Shown piece after piece: positions 32,841 to 42,336 of a stretch of DNA of 64,000 nt (its first letter is position 1; each line of letters opens with the position of its first letter). Made by a program: the position numbers and the translations under genes. This DNA is from CAWJNF01 sp963844235 (lineage in GTDB: Bacteria > Actinomycetota > Thermoleophilia > Gaiellales > Gaiellaceae): assembly GCA_963844235.1 (NCBI GenBank), contig CAWJNF010000004.1, positions 806,001 through 870,000 of the forward strand, given 5' to 3'. The notes beneath the pieces are model-generated. The model did no database searches. It saw nothing but the letters and a program-made list of their open reading frames with translations, and was not told where the DNA came from.

Positions 32841-34184
32841 GTGGAACAAGAGGGCCCTCCCGACGCGAACACGGCGCCGTCGACACCGGCTACGCCGAGT
32901 CCGCTCGAGCTTCTCCGTAGCCGCTCGTACCTCGTGCTGCTCGTGCTCGGCGCGATCATCGGTGTGCCGGTGGCGGCGGCCGCGTACTTCTTTCTCGAGG
33001 GTGTCGCCGAGCTGCAGCAGTATCTGTTCGGCACCCTGCCCGGCGACCTCGGCTTCGAAAGCCAGCCCGCCTGGTGGCCGATTCCGCTGCTTGCGCTGAG
33101 CGGCTTGCTGGTGGCGCTCACAATCCGGCATCTGCCGGGAACGGCAGGGCACAAGCCGGCGGAGGGGTTCAAGGCATCCGGACCCGTGCCGCCGATCGAG
33201 CTCCCCGGGATCGTCATTGCCTCGTTCGCCACGCTCAGCCTCGGGGTCGTCCTTGGCCCGGAGGCGCCTCTGATCGCGATCGGCAGCGGCCTCGGAGTCC
33301 TCGCCGTCCACCTGGTCAAGCGCGACGCGCCTGAGATGGCCAGTGTCGTGATCGGCGCCGCCGGGAGCTTCGCCGCGATCAGCACGCTCCTCGGCTCGCC
33401 TCTTCCGGCCGCGTTCCTGATGATGGAGGTGGCCGGGATCGGCGGCGCGATGCTCGGGGTGGTGCTCGCGCCCGGGCTGCTCGCCGCCGGTGTCGGCTCG
33501 CTGATCTTCATCGGGCTCGACAACTGGACAGGCCTCGGCACCTTCTCGCTCGCGGTCCCGGACATCCCTCCGGCCGGCAGCCCCCGTGTGTCCGAGTTTC
33601 TGTGGGCGATCGTGATCGGCGTCATCGCGGCGATCCTCGGCGCCGGCATCAAGCGGCTGGCGCTACTGCTCCAGCCGATCGTCGAACGCCGAATGGTGCT
33701 CCTGACACCCGTTGTCGGCGTCGCGGTCGGTGTTGTCGTGCTGATCTTCGTCGAAGTAACAGGGAGAAGCTCGGCCGAGGTGCTCTTCTCGGGACAGGAT
33801 CAGCTCCCAGGCCTGATCGAAGGAGCCGCCGGCTGGACCGTGGGCGCGCTCCTGATGGTTGTCCTCTGCAAAGGCCTCGCGTACAGCTTCTCGCTGAGCA
33901 GCTTCCGAGGCGGCCCCATTTTCCCGAGCATGTTCATCGGCGCTGCCGGCGGCATTGCGCTCTCCCACCTTCCCGGCCTGCCGATGATCGCGGGTGCCGC
34001 AATGGGTATCGGCGCGATGATGGTCGCAATGCTGGGAATGCCGCTCACGTCCGTTCTCGTCGTGAGTGTGTTCCTCCAGGCCGACGGCCTGACCCTGATG
34101 CCGCTCGTCATCGTCGCCGTCGTGGTCTCTTACGTCGTCTCAGCCCGGCTCCCTGCTGCACCCGGCTCCGCGCCCCACTCGTAG
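32841..34184 (+). CDS. ClC-family chloride channel/transporter
   Basis: The 447-residue protein begins with GTG 32841 and has about ten to twelve hydrophobic segments. Family markers are the GTAGHKPAEGF region in place of GSGIP, GVVLGPEAPLIAIGSGLGVL (the GxEGP gate, here GPEAP, keeping the gating Glu) and SFRGGPIFPSMFIGAAGGIA (GxFxP, here GGPIFP). The family moves chloride or exchanges it for protons. The variant first motif points to a subgroup in which anion selectivity is uncertain. The gene follows a truncated GMC stub. Confidence 0.85.
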   Translation: MEQEGPPDANTAPSTPATPSPLELLRSRSYLVLLVLGAIIGVPVAAAAYFFLEGVAELQQYLFGTLPGDLGFESQPAWWPIPLLALSGLLVALTIRHLPGTAGHKPAEGFKASGPVPPIELPGIVIASFATLSLGVVLGPEAPLIAIGSGLGVLAVHLVKRDAPEMASVVIGAAGSFAAISTLLGSPLPAAFLMMEVAGIGGAMLGVVLAPGLLAAGVGSLIFIGLDNWTGLGTFSLAVPDIPPAGSPRVSEFLWAIVIGVIAAILGAGIKRLALLLQPIVERRMVLLTPVVGVAVGVVVLIFVEVTGRSSAEVLFSGQDQLPGLIEGAAGWTVGALLMVVLCKGLAYSFSLSSFRGGPIFPSMFIGAAGGIALSHLPGLPMIAGAAMGIGAMMVAMLGMPLTSVLVVSVFLQADGLTLMPLVIVAVVVSYVVSARLPAAPGSAPHS

Positions 34185-34261
34185 GCAGCTGCCATCGGAA
34201 AGGCGCGCTCCGTCGCACCGGACCGCTCCCCTCTCTGGTGTTGACGGGTAGGTGACGGTCG

Positions 34262-34474
34262 CTACGGGCCGCGGACGACCGTGACGATCTCACCGAGAGG
34301 CCATTCCTGGACGAAGTCCTCGCGCCCCTCCACACGCAGCGTGACCCGCACGGCCGTGTCCGTTCGGTCGATCCCCCGCACCACCTTCGCCTCTACCTGC
34401 GGTCCCTGCTCGGGCGCGTCGATCAGGATGACGTCGCCGATCTCGAGACGCTGGACTGCGAAGTCGATCGCCAC
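34262..34474 (-). CDS. small beta-rich protein of unknown function
   Basis: A GTG start gives 70 residues with FAVQRLEIGDVILIDAPEQG, then VEAKVVRGIDRTDTAVRVTL and ends with EWPLGEIVTVVRGP. The strand pattern resembles a small Tudor- or SH3-like barrel. I do not recognise the family. It faces the ClC gene tail-to-tail and is divergent from the UspA gene. Confidence 0.6.
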   Translation of the reverse strand: MAIDFAVQRLEIGDVILIDAPEQGPQVEAKVVRGIDRTDTAVRVTLRVEGREDFVQEWPLGEIVTVVRGP

Positions 34475-34557
34475 CGCGCGGATTGTAGGGGGTCGCGGGG
34501 GAACGCTCAGAACACCGGTGATCGGTCTTGCTTCACGAGTTCTGCGATGCTTCCGCC

Positions 34558-34998
34558 ATGGCAGACACGATCATCGTCGGTTACGACGACAAAGAGCCCG
34601 CGAAGCGGGCGCTCTCCCGAGCCATCGACGAGGCGAAGACACGCGGCGGCCGGCTGGTCGTGATCGCGGTGGCCGAGATGCCTCTCAACCCGGCCGACCC
34701 TCGCAACTTCGGCACGCTGGACGACGGGTCGGCTGAGCTCGGTATCCAGGAGACACCCGAGCTCGAGCGGGCGCTCACCGACGCCCGCCACGTCATCGAG
34801 CCGACCCGGATCAAGGCGGAGTACACCTGGGCGGCCGGCGATCCGGGCCGGCAGATCATCGACCTGGCCAAGGACCGCGGCGCGAGCCTGATCGTCATCG
34901 GCGGCCACCACGAGGGCTTCTTCGGCCGCACCTTCGGGATGAGCGTCCAGGACGAGGTGAAGAAGCACGCCGACTGCGACGTGATCGTCGTCGAGTAG
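34558..34998 (+). CDS. universal stress protein (UspA family)
   Basis: The 146-residue protein starts at ATG 34558 (MADTIIVGYDDKEPAKRALS). It has the ATP-loop GGHHEGFFGRTFGMSVQDE in place of the strict GxxGxxxxxxxxxG, then DCDVIVVE. Between them PTRIKAEYTWAAGDPGRQI and IDLAKDRGASLIVIGG match the family. It precedes the NDH-2 gene by 229 bp and may share stress-linked expression. Confidence 0.85.
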   Translation: MADTIIVGYDDKEPAKRALSRAIDEAKTRGGRLVVIAVAEMPLNPADPRNFGTLDDGSAELGIQETPELERALTDARHVIEPTRIKAEYTWAAGDPGRQIIDLAKDRGASLIVIGGHHEGFFGRTFGMSVQDEVKKHADCDVIVVE

Positions 34999-35054
34999 CA
35001 GCGCCGCACCGGGGCGTTCGCGGGAAAGTCCCGATCGCGTGTCAGGTCTGCGCC

Positions 35055-35089
35055 GGTTGAGAACTGGTGACAGAACGGTTGCGAACTGG
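35055..35089. promoter_or_regulatory. 13-bp direct repeats upstream of NDH-2
   Basis: GGTTGAGAACTGG (35055-35067) and GGTTGCGAACTGG (35077-35089) are 12 of 13 identical and start 22 bp apart, two helical turns. This spacing suits a dimer or tandem regulator site. The palindrome GAGGCCGGCCTC at 35167-35178 also lies between them and the gene start, followed by a T-rich tract. Confidence 0.5.
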
Positions 35090-35227
35090 CAAAACGCGTG
35101 GCAATGGCTGTGTCGGGCCGCCAGCATCGAGCGCGCCACCAGTGAAGTGTGCGACCCGGCCGAGGAGAGGCCGGCCTCATTCGCTTGCCTTTTCCCCTAG
35201 GCTTTCCCACCGAACGAGGAGCAGCCC

Positions 35228-36508
35228 TTGAGTAAAGCGCGAGACAAAACTCACATGCCACGTGTAGTCATCCTCGGCGGAGGGTTCGCCGGCGTCGGCG
35301 CCGCGCGCAAGCTCGAGGACGCGAGCGCGGAGGTCGTGCTGGTCGACCAGCGCAACTACTGCACGTTCCAGCCGCTCCTGTACCAGGTCGCGACCGCCCT
35401 GCTCGAGACGACCGACGTCGGGCACGCGCTGCGCGACCTGTTCCACAAGCAGCCGAACGTGGTGGTGCACCAGGACACGGTCAGCGCCGTCGATCTGGCC
35501 AAGCGCGAGGTTCGCTTCGCGGAGATGGCACCGCTCACGTACGACTATCTCGTCCTGGCGCTCGGGGCCCGGGTCAACTTTTTCGGAACGAAGGGCGCAG
35601 CCGAGCACGCGTTTCCGATGTACACGCTCTCCGACGCCGTGCGCCTCAAGGAGCACGTTCTCGAGAGGTGGGAGGCGGCGGACAAGAACCCTGCCCTCAT
35701 CGAGGACGGCGCGCTCAACGTGGTCGTGGTCGGCGGGGGCCCGACCGGTGTCGAGAGCGCCGGCGCGCTCGCCGAGCTCTATCGCAGCAATCTCGCCAAG
35801 GACTATCCGAGCATTCCGCAGGATCAGGCACGGCTCATTCTGGTCGAGGCCGGCCCCGAGCTCTTCTCGATGTTCAAGCCGGACATCCGCAAGTATGCGA
35901 AGGGAGCGCTCGAGAAGCGCGGCGTCGAGGTGCTGCTGGGCGAGATGGTCGCCTCGGTCGCGCCCACGCGCGTCACGCTCAAGTCGGGGACCGAGCTCAA
36001 GGCCCACACGCTGGTCTGGGGCGCCGGCCTGCAGGGAAGCCCGATTGCCGAGTCGCTCGGCCTCGAGCTCGAGCGGGGAAACCGAGTGCGCGTCGAGCCG
36101 GATCTCAGCCTGGCCGGACACCCGGAGGTATTCGTCGTCGGCGACGTTGCCTCGATCACCGACTCGGAGGCAGAGGGCGTTCTGCCGCAGCTGGGCTCGG
36201 TCGCGCTCCAGTCCGGAGAGCGTGCGGGGGAGAACATCGCCCGGCTCGTGGCGGGCAAGGAAACCGAGCCCTTCGAATACCACGACAAGGGCACGATGGC
36301 GACGATCGGCCGCGGGGCGGCAGTCGTGCAGTTCCGCCGAGGACGGACGATGAAGGGCAAGGCGGCATGGCTCGCATGGGGCGCCGTCCATCTCAGGCTC
36401 CTGCCGACCGGCGAAGACAAGGTCAAGGCAGTTGTGGACTGGACGTGGGCGGGGCTCACGCATGAGCGCGCTGAACGGATCACGGTGCAAGACGAGAAGG
36501 GCGGTTGA
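35228..36508 (+). CDS. ndh: type II NADH dehydrogenase (NDH-2)
   Basis: A TTG start with GAGGAG seven bases upstream gives 426 residues. The FAD-binding GGGFAGVGAARKL is at about 17-29 and the NAD-binding NVVVVGGGPTGVESAG at about 166-181. The quinone/FAD motif EVFVVGDVASIT and VALQSGERAGENIAR follow. NYCTFQPLLYQVATALL at about 46-62 is the NDH-2 signature. It moves electrons from NADH to the quinone pool without proton pumping. The cytochrome bd genes 8 kb downstream would draw on that pool. The SCP2-like gene overlaps its stop by one base. Confidence 0.9.
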   Translation: MSKARDKTHMPRVVILGGGFAGVGAARKLEDASAEVVLVDQRNYCTFQPLLYQVATALLETTDVGHALRDLFHKQPNVVVHQDTVSAVDLAKREVRFAEMAPLTYDYLVLALGARVNFFGTKGAAEHAFPMYTLSDAVRLKEHVLERWEAADKNPALIEDGALNVVVVGGGPTGVESAGALAELYRSNLAKDYPSIPQDQARLILVEAGPELFSMFKPDIRKYAKGALEKRGVEVLLGEMVASVAPTRVTLKSGTELKAHTLVWGAGLQGSPIAESLGLELERGNRVRVEPDLSLAGHPEVFVVGDVASITDSEAEGVLPQLGSVALQSGERAGENIARLVAGKETEPFEYHDKGTMATIGRGAAVVQFRRGRTMKGKAAWLAWGAVHLRLLPTGEDKVKAVVDWTWAGLTHERAERITVQDEKGG

Positions 36509-36885
36509 TGCCGGACGCGACCGCGGAGTTCTTCGACGCGATAGGCCGGCGCGGGCACGAGCCGCTCCTCGGGAGCACATCGGGCACGCTGCGCTTCGAT
36601 CTCGCCGAAGGCAGGCGCGTCGAGCACTGGTACGTCACCATCAAGAAGGGCGACATCGCGGTGTCGAATAAGGACGCCGATGCGGAGGCCGTCGTGCGGT
36701 TGGAGAAGTCGACCTTCGACAGCATGGCGACCGGCAAGGTCAACGCGATGGCAGCGGCGCTGCGCGGCGTCCTGGCGCCCGAGGGCAACCTGGGGCTCGT
36801 CATCTCGTTCCAGCGGCTCTTTCCCGGTCCGCCGAGGTCCCGGTCCAGGAGCTCGGCTTCGAGGCCCAAGAGGAGCGCGACATGA
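36508..36885 (+). CDS. SCP2-like sterol-carrier-domain protein
   Basis: The 125-residue protein has an SCP2-like fold: ATAEFFDAIGRRGHEPLLGS, then GTLRFDLAEGRRVEHWYVTI and KKGDIAVSNKDADAEAVVRL, with FDSMATGKVNAMAAALRGVL as the amphipathic lipid-cradle helix. The last 22 residues turn Ser/Arg-rich; a one-base insertion near 36835 would instead give EVPVQELGFEAQEERDMS, so the end may be frameshifted or replaced. It starts on the last base of ndh and overlaps the next gene by four bases. SCP2-like proteins carry hydrophobic ligands. Confidence 0.65.
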   Translation: MPDATAEFFDAIGRRGHEPLLGSTSGTLRFDLAEGRRVEHWYVTIKKGDIAVSNKDADAEAVVRLEKSTFDSMATGKVNAMAAALRGVLAPEGNLGLVISFQRLFPGPPRSRSRSSASRPKRSAT

Positions 36886-38946
36886 GCACCGATCTCGTTC
36901 AGATCCTCGACGGCAACACCTTCGTCGTCAGCGATTCGCGCGGCGATATCGAGGCCTCGCTCACCGACCCCACGGGCCTGTTCTCGTTCGACACGCGCTT
37001 CCTGTCACGGTGGGTGCTCACCGTCAACGGCGAGCGTCTCAACGCCCTGTCGACGGACGACCTTCAGTACTTCGAGACGCGTTTCTTCCTCGTGCCGGGG
37101 ACCGGCACCGTCTACGTCGATGCCAAGCTCTCGGTGATCCGCCAGCGGGCCGTCGGCGACGGTTTCAGCGAGTCGCTGACGATCCTGAACCACGACGAGA
37201 AGCCGATCGCGGTGGAGGTCCGGATCGAGGCCGGCAGCGACTTCGCCGATCTGTTCGAGGTCAAGGACGCGCTGAAGAAGAAGGGCACGTACAAGAACCT
37301 CGTCGAACGCGACCGACTGGTGCTCCGGTATCAGCGCGACACGTACGCGCGCGAGACGTGGATCTCGGCGACAGGCCCGGTGAAGATCGACGAGCAGGGC
37401 CTCACCTTCACGGTGAAGATAGAGCCGCACGGTCAGTGGAAGACCGACCTGAGCGTCGTCACGGCCTACGCCTCCTGGGGCGAAAGCCGCGACCGGCCGA
37501 AGTTCCAGCGGGCGCAGAAACAGGCACGCGGCGACATGGCGCGCGGTCTCGACAAATGGCTCGAGGCGGCGCCCCGGCTGGAGTGCGACTCCGACGAGCT
37601 GAGGGTGACCTACCGCCGCAGCCTGGTCGACATGGCGGCGTTGCGCTTCTCGACCCGCACGATGCCGGGGCGGTCGCTACCGGCCGCCGGGCTGCCGTGG
37701 TTCATGACCATGTTCGGGCGCGACAGCATCTTCACGAGCCTGCAGGCGCTGCCGTTCGCGCCGGAGCTCGCGGCGACGACGCTCCGCGCGCTCGGCGAGC
37801 GGCAGGGATCGCGGATCGACGATTTCCGCGACGAGGATCCGGGTCGGATCCTGCACGAGATGCGCTACGGGGAGATGACCGCGTTCGAGGAGCGTCCCCA
37901 TTCGCCCTACTACGGCTCCGCCGACGCCACACCGCTGTACGTCGTCCTGCTCGACGAGTACGAGCGCTGGACCGGTGACACGAGGCTCGTGCGCGACCTC
38001 GAGTACGAGGCGCGGGCGGCGCTGAACTGGATCGACGAGTTCGGCGACCTGCAGGGCAACGGCTACGTCTCGTACAAGCGCCGCAACGAGAAGACCGGCC
38101 TCGAGAACCAGTGCTGGAAGGACTCGTGGGACTCGATCTCCTACCGCGACGGCACGCTACCGGGGTTTCCCCGGGCGACCTGCGAGCTCCAGGGCTACGC
38201 CTACGACGCCAAGATGCGCGGCGCCGGATCTCGCGCGTCGCGTCTGGCGCGACCCGGCCTTTGCGGACAAGCTGGAGAAGGAGGCGGCCGAGCTCAAGCG
38301 CCGCTTCAACCGCGATTTCTGGGTCGAGGACGGCGAGTACTACGCCGTTGCGCTCGACGCCGACGGCCGCCAGGTCGACTCGCTGACCTCGAACAACGGC
38401 CATCTGCTCTGGAGCGGCATCGTCGACAAGTCGAAGGCGAAGGCGGTCGCGCGTCACCTCATGGGAGCCAGGCTGTTTTGCGGCTGGGGCGTGCGCACGA
38501 TGGCCGAGGGCGAGGGGCGCTACAACCCCATCGGCTACCACGTCGGGACGGTCTGGCCCTTCGACAACTCGTTCATCGCCTGGGGCCTGCGACGCTACGG
38601 CTTCAAGGAAGAGGCGGCCCAGATTGCCGAAGGTATCCTCGCCGCGGCCGAGTTCTTCCACGGCCGTCTGCCCGAAGCGTTCGGCGGCTACCCGCGGGAG
38701 ATGACGAAGTACCCGGTCCAGTACCCGACCGCGTGCAGCCCGCAGGCCTGGTCGACCGGCACGCCGCTCCTCTTGCTCCGCACGATGCTCGGCCTCGAGC
38801 CCGTCGGGGATCACCTGATCGTCGACCCGGCGCTGCCCAGAGGCATCGGCCGCCTCGAGCTGCTCGACATCCCCGGGCGCTGGGGCCGGATCGATGCCTT
38901 CGGGCGCGGGCGGATCGACGTCGTGAGGGGGGCCGGCCGACGCTGA
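36882..38946 (+). pseudogene. glycogen debranching enzyme (amylo-alpha-1,6-glucosidase), frame change inside
   Basis: The first 450 residues (36882 to about 38226) hold the GDE N-terminal domain and the start of the glucosidase domain: FGRDSIFTSLQALPFAPELA, then YGSADATPLYVVLLDEYERW and YVSYKRRNEKTGLENQCWKD. After one extra G near 38226 the frame shifts. It continues DLARRVWRDPAFADKLEKEA, WGVRTMAEGEGRYNPIGYHV and TVWPFDNSFIAWGLRRYGF to about 38946, all typical of the GDE_C (alpha,alpha-toroid) domain. Every part of the enzyme is present, so the break is likely a sequencing error and the real product would be about 687 residues. It would release glucose at branch points of stored glycogen. Confidence 0.85.
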
Positions 38947-38986
38947 GGGGCATGAGTCGCCAACGAAAGAAACGGGAGGCACGCAC

Positions 38987-40420
38987 GTGAGCATCGCTGA
39001 GGCTCCACAGAGCACGAGAGCTGGGCAGGGCACAGATCCGCTGCCGGCGGACGTCTTCGTCGTCTTCGGGATCACGGGCGACCTGGCGAAGGTGATGACC
39101 TTCCACTCGCTGTACCGCCTCGAGCAGCGCGGGCTGCTCGACTGCCCGATCGTCGGCGTGGCGGTCGACGACTGGACGGTCGACCAGCTCGTCGAGCGTG
39201 CCCGTGATTCGATCGAAGGAACCGGCGAGCAGCTCGACCCGAAAGTGTTCGACCGTTTCGCCGCCCGCCTCTCTTACGTACAGGGCGACTTCGCCGACGC
39301 GGCGACCTACGAGCGTGTCGGCAAGGCGATCGAGGGCGCTCGAGTGCCGGTCTTCTACCTCGAGATCCCACCCTTCCTCTTCGGAGCCGTCGTCAAGGGC
39401 CTGGCCGAGGCCGGCCTGACGAAAACGGGGCGCATCGTCGTCGAGAAGCCCTTCGGCCACGACCAGGAGTCCGCCCGTGCGCTCGCGGCCGAGCTCCACG
39501 AGTACATCGACGAGTCTCAGCTCTACCGGATCGACCACTACCTCGGGAAGATGGGTATCGAGGAGATCCTCTACCTGCGCTTCGCGAACACGATGCTCGA
39601 GCCGGTCTGGAACCGGAACTACATCGAGTGCGTGCAGATCACGATGGCCGAGGACTTCGGGGTCGCGGACCGCGGGCACTTCTACGATCCCGTCGGCGCG
39701 CTTCGCGACGTCGTCGTCAACCACCTCATGCAGGTGGTCGGCGCCACCGCGATGGAGGCGCCGGCGGGCGGCGACCCCACCACGATCAAGGACGGGCTGG
39801 TCAACGTCTTTCGCGCTGTCGCACCGGCCGACCCGGAGCACTACGTCCGTGGTCAGCACACCGGCTACCGCGACATCAACGGTGTGGCACCGGATTCGAC
39901 GACCGAGACATACGCCGCCCTGCGCATCGAGATCGACAACTGGCGCTGGTCCGGCGTCCCCTTTTTCATCCGTACCGGAAAGCTCCTGCCTGTGCTCCAA
40001 ACCGAGCTGCGACTCGTGTTCAAGCACCCGCCCCGCCTCGGTTTCAAGGCGTTCGAGCGACGGCCCGAACCGAACCAGATCGTGGTCAAGCTCGATCCGT
40101 CGACCGGCATCCAGTTCATCGTCGATGCACGCCGCGCCGACACGCCCGCAGCAGAGGCGATCACCCTGGACATGGAGTTCGCCGAGCAGGGCGGCGAGGG
40201 CGCAACGCCCTACGAGGTGCTCCTACACGCCGCGATGGCGGGTCAGAGCACGCGCTTCACGCGACAGGACGGCGTCGAAGAGACGTGGCGGATCATGCAG
40301 CCGCTGCTCGACGCGCCACCGCCGGTCCAGCCATACGAGCCGGGCACCTGGGGACCTGCCGCCGCCGACGAGCTGGTCGCAGGCCACGGCCGCTGGCACG
40401 GTCCCTGGATAACGACATGA
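38987..40420 (+). CDS. zwf: glucose-6-phosphate dehydrogenase
   Basis: A GTG with GGGAGG seven bases upstream gives 477 residues. It has the NADP-binding VVFGITGDLAK at 25-35 (Ile where Ala is usual), the KPF-site EKPFGHD at 153-159 and the substrate and catalytic RIDHYLGK at 181-188 with His184. Length matches the family. It feeds the oxidative pentose phosphate pathway and NADPH supply. The next gene starts four bases before its stop, so translation is coupled to the glucoamylase. Confidence 0.95.
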   Translation: MSIAEAPQSTRAGQGTDPLPADVFVVFGITGDLAKVMTFHSLYRLEQRGLLDCPIVGVAVDDWTVDQLVERARDSIEGTGEQLDPKVFDRFAARLSYVQGDFADAATYERVGKAIEGARVPVFYLEIPPFLFGAVVKGLAEAGLTKTGRIVVEKPFGHDQESARALAAELHEYIDESQLYRIDHYLGKMGIEEILYLRFANTMLEPVWNRNYIECVQITMAEDFGVADRGHFYDPVGALRDVVVNHLMQVVGATAMEAPAGGDPTTIKDGLVNVFRAVAPADPEHYVRGQHTGYRDINGVAPDSTTETYAALRIEIDNWRWSGVPFFIRTGKLLPVLQTELRLVFKHPPRLGFKAFERRPEPNQIVVKLDPSTGIQFIVDARRADTPAAEAITLDMEFAEQGGEGATPYEVLLHAAMAGQSTRFTRQDGVEETWRIMQPLLDAPPPVQPYEPGTWGPAAADELVAGHGRWHGPWITT

Positions 40421-42313
40421 CGCGCGATCAGACCGCCTCCGAGCCCGCGTCGCAGAGCGCGGCCGCGCCCTCGCCGTTTCCGCCGATCGCCGATTACGCG
40501 TTCCTCTCCGACTGCCACACGGGCGCCCTCGTGGCGCCCGACGGCGCGGTCGAATGGCTCTGTGTCCCGGCCTTCGACGCACCGAGCGTCTTCGGTAGCC
40601 TGCTCGACCGACAGGCGGGGTTCTTCCGGCTCGGCCCCTTCGGCATCGCCCATCCCTCCGACCGCAGCTACGAGCCGGGGACCAACGTGCTCATCAACGA
40701 GTTGGAAGACGCCGACGGGCTGGATCGTCGTACGCGACGCGTTGACGATGGGGCCGCGGGGGGGCGAGGACACGATCACGCCGCACACGCGGCCGCCAGC
40801 CGACGACGACGGCGACCACATGCTGGTCCGGACCGTGGAGTGCATCGACGGTCAGGTCGAGCTCGAGCTCGTCTGTGAACCTGCGTTCGACTACGGCCGT
40901 GCCCAGGCAGAGTGGAGCCTCGTCGGCGACGACAGGCATGCAGCCGACGCGACAGGGGCCGGGCAGACGATCCGTCTGCGCTCGGACCTCGCGCTCGGCA
41001 TCGAGGGCAACCGCGTGAGGGGGCGGCACACGCTCAGACTCGGAGACCGGGCGTACTGCGCGCTTTCGTGGGCCGAGGAGCTCGCCGCTCCCGCAAACGT
41101 CGACGAGGCGGACTCGAGGATGGCTGCGACGACGACCTTCTGGCGCGCCTGGCTCGGTCGGGCGCGCATTCCGGACCACCGCTTCCGCGATCCGATCCAG
41201 CGCTCTGCCCTGGCGATCAAGGGCCTCACGTACATGCCCACCGGCGCCACCATCGCGGCGCTGACCACGTCGCTGCCGGAGACGCCGGGCGGCGAGCGCA
41301 ACTGGGATTACCGCTACAGCTGGATGCGCGACACGACCTTCACGCTGCAGGCGCTCCACTGGCTCAACCTCAACTGGGAGGCCGACGAGTTCATGCAGTT
41401 CGTCGCCGACGTCGAGGCGACGGAGGACGGCTCGCTACAGATCATGTACGGGATCGACGGCCGTCGCGACCTGACCGAGACGACCCGCGACGACCTCTCC
41501 GGCTACGCCGGCGCGCGGCCCGTGCGGATCGGCAACGGGGCCTTCGACCAACGCCAGAACGACGTCTTCGGCGCAGTCCTCGACTCGATCCTGCTCCACA
41601 CGCGCCACTCGCAGCGTCTGCCGGGGCGGCTTTGGCCGATCGTCGAGTCGCAGGCGGAGTGCGCGACGAAGGTCTGGCGGGAGCCCGACCAGGGCATCTG
41701 GGAGGCCCGCGGCGAGCCGCAGCACTACGTCTCGTCCAAGCTGATGGGCTGGGTTGCGCTCGACCGGGCCGCAAAGGTGGCCGAGATCCGCGGCGATCCC
41801 GAGAAGGCCGCGACCTGGCGCGCGACAGCCGAGGAGATCCGCGCCGACATCCTCGAGCACGGCGTCAGCGACCGCGGAGTCCTGCGCCAGCACTACGAGA
41901 CCGACGCCCTCGACGCGTCGGTGTTGCTTGCGGCGATCTTCGAGTTCCTCCCCGGCGACGACGAGCGCCTCCGCGCCACGGTCAACGCGATCTCCGAGGA
42001 GCTGACCGAGAACGGCTTCGTCCTGCGCTACCACACCGGCGAGACCGACGACGGGCTCTCGGGAAAGGAGGGAACGTTCCTCATCTGCTCCTTCTGGCTC
42101 GTCTCGGCGCTCGCAATCATCGGCGAGCAGCAGCGTGCTCGCGATCTGATGGAGCGCCTGCTGCGCATCGCCTCTCCGCTCGGTCTCTACGCGGAGGAGT
42201 TCGACGCCGACACGGGCCGGCACCTCGGCAACTTCCCGCAGGCGTTCTCGCATCTCGCCCTGATGGAAGCCGCCGCCCGGATCATCGTCCCCGAGCTGCT
42301 GGATCAGTACTAG
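40417..42313 (+). pseudogene. GH15 glucoamylase/trehalase-type enzyme, frame change inside
   Basis: From ATG 40417 the frame reads PFPPIADYAFLSDCHTGALV, then APDGAVEWLCVPAFDAPSVF, the GH15 start, to about 40705. There the frame breaks and the next one continues SWKTPTGWIVVRDALTMGPR and on with NWDYRYSWMRDTTFTLQALH, GYAGARPVRIGNGAFDQRQN and TDALDASVLLAAIFEFLPGD to the stop at 42313. All conserved GH15 parts are present on one side or the other, so a sequencing indel is the simplest reading. The repaired enzyme (about 631 residues) would release glucose from the non-reducing ends of glucans or from trehalose. ATGA overlaps the zwf stop. Confidence 0.85.
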
Positions 42314-42336
42314 CTCGAAGCGGCGTAAGGAGAGAC

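Noticed and set aside
37732..39075. 447-residue minus-strand open frame
   Set aside because: It covers the debranching enzyme and the zwf start in antisense and has a biased Arg/Ala/Gly composition.
40912..42336. Start of a 991-residue plus-strand frame joined to the GMC gene
   Set aside because: The first 475 residues are an Arg-rich shadow of the GH15 gene; the real GMC gene begins at ATG 42337 with its own ribosome binding site.
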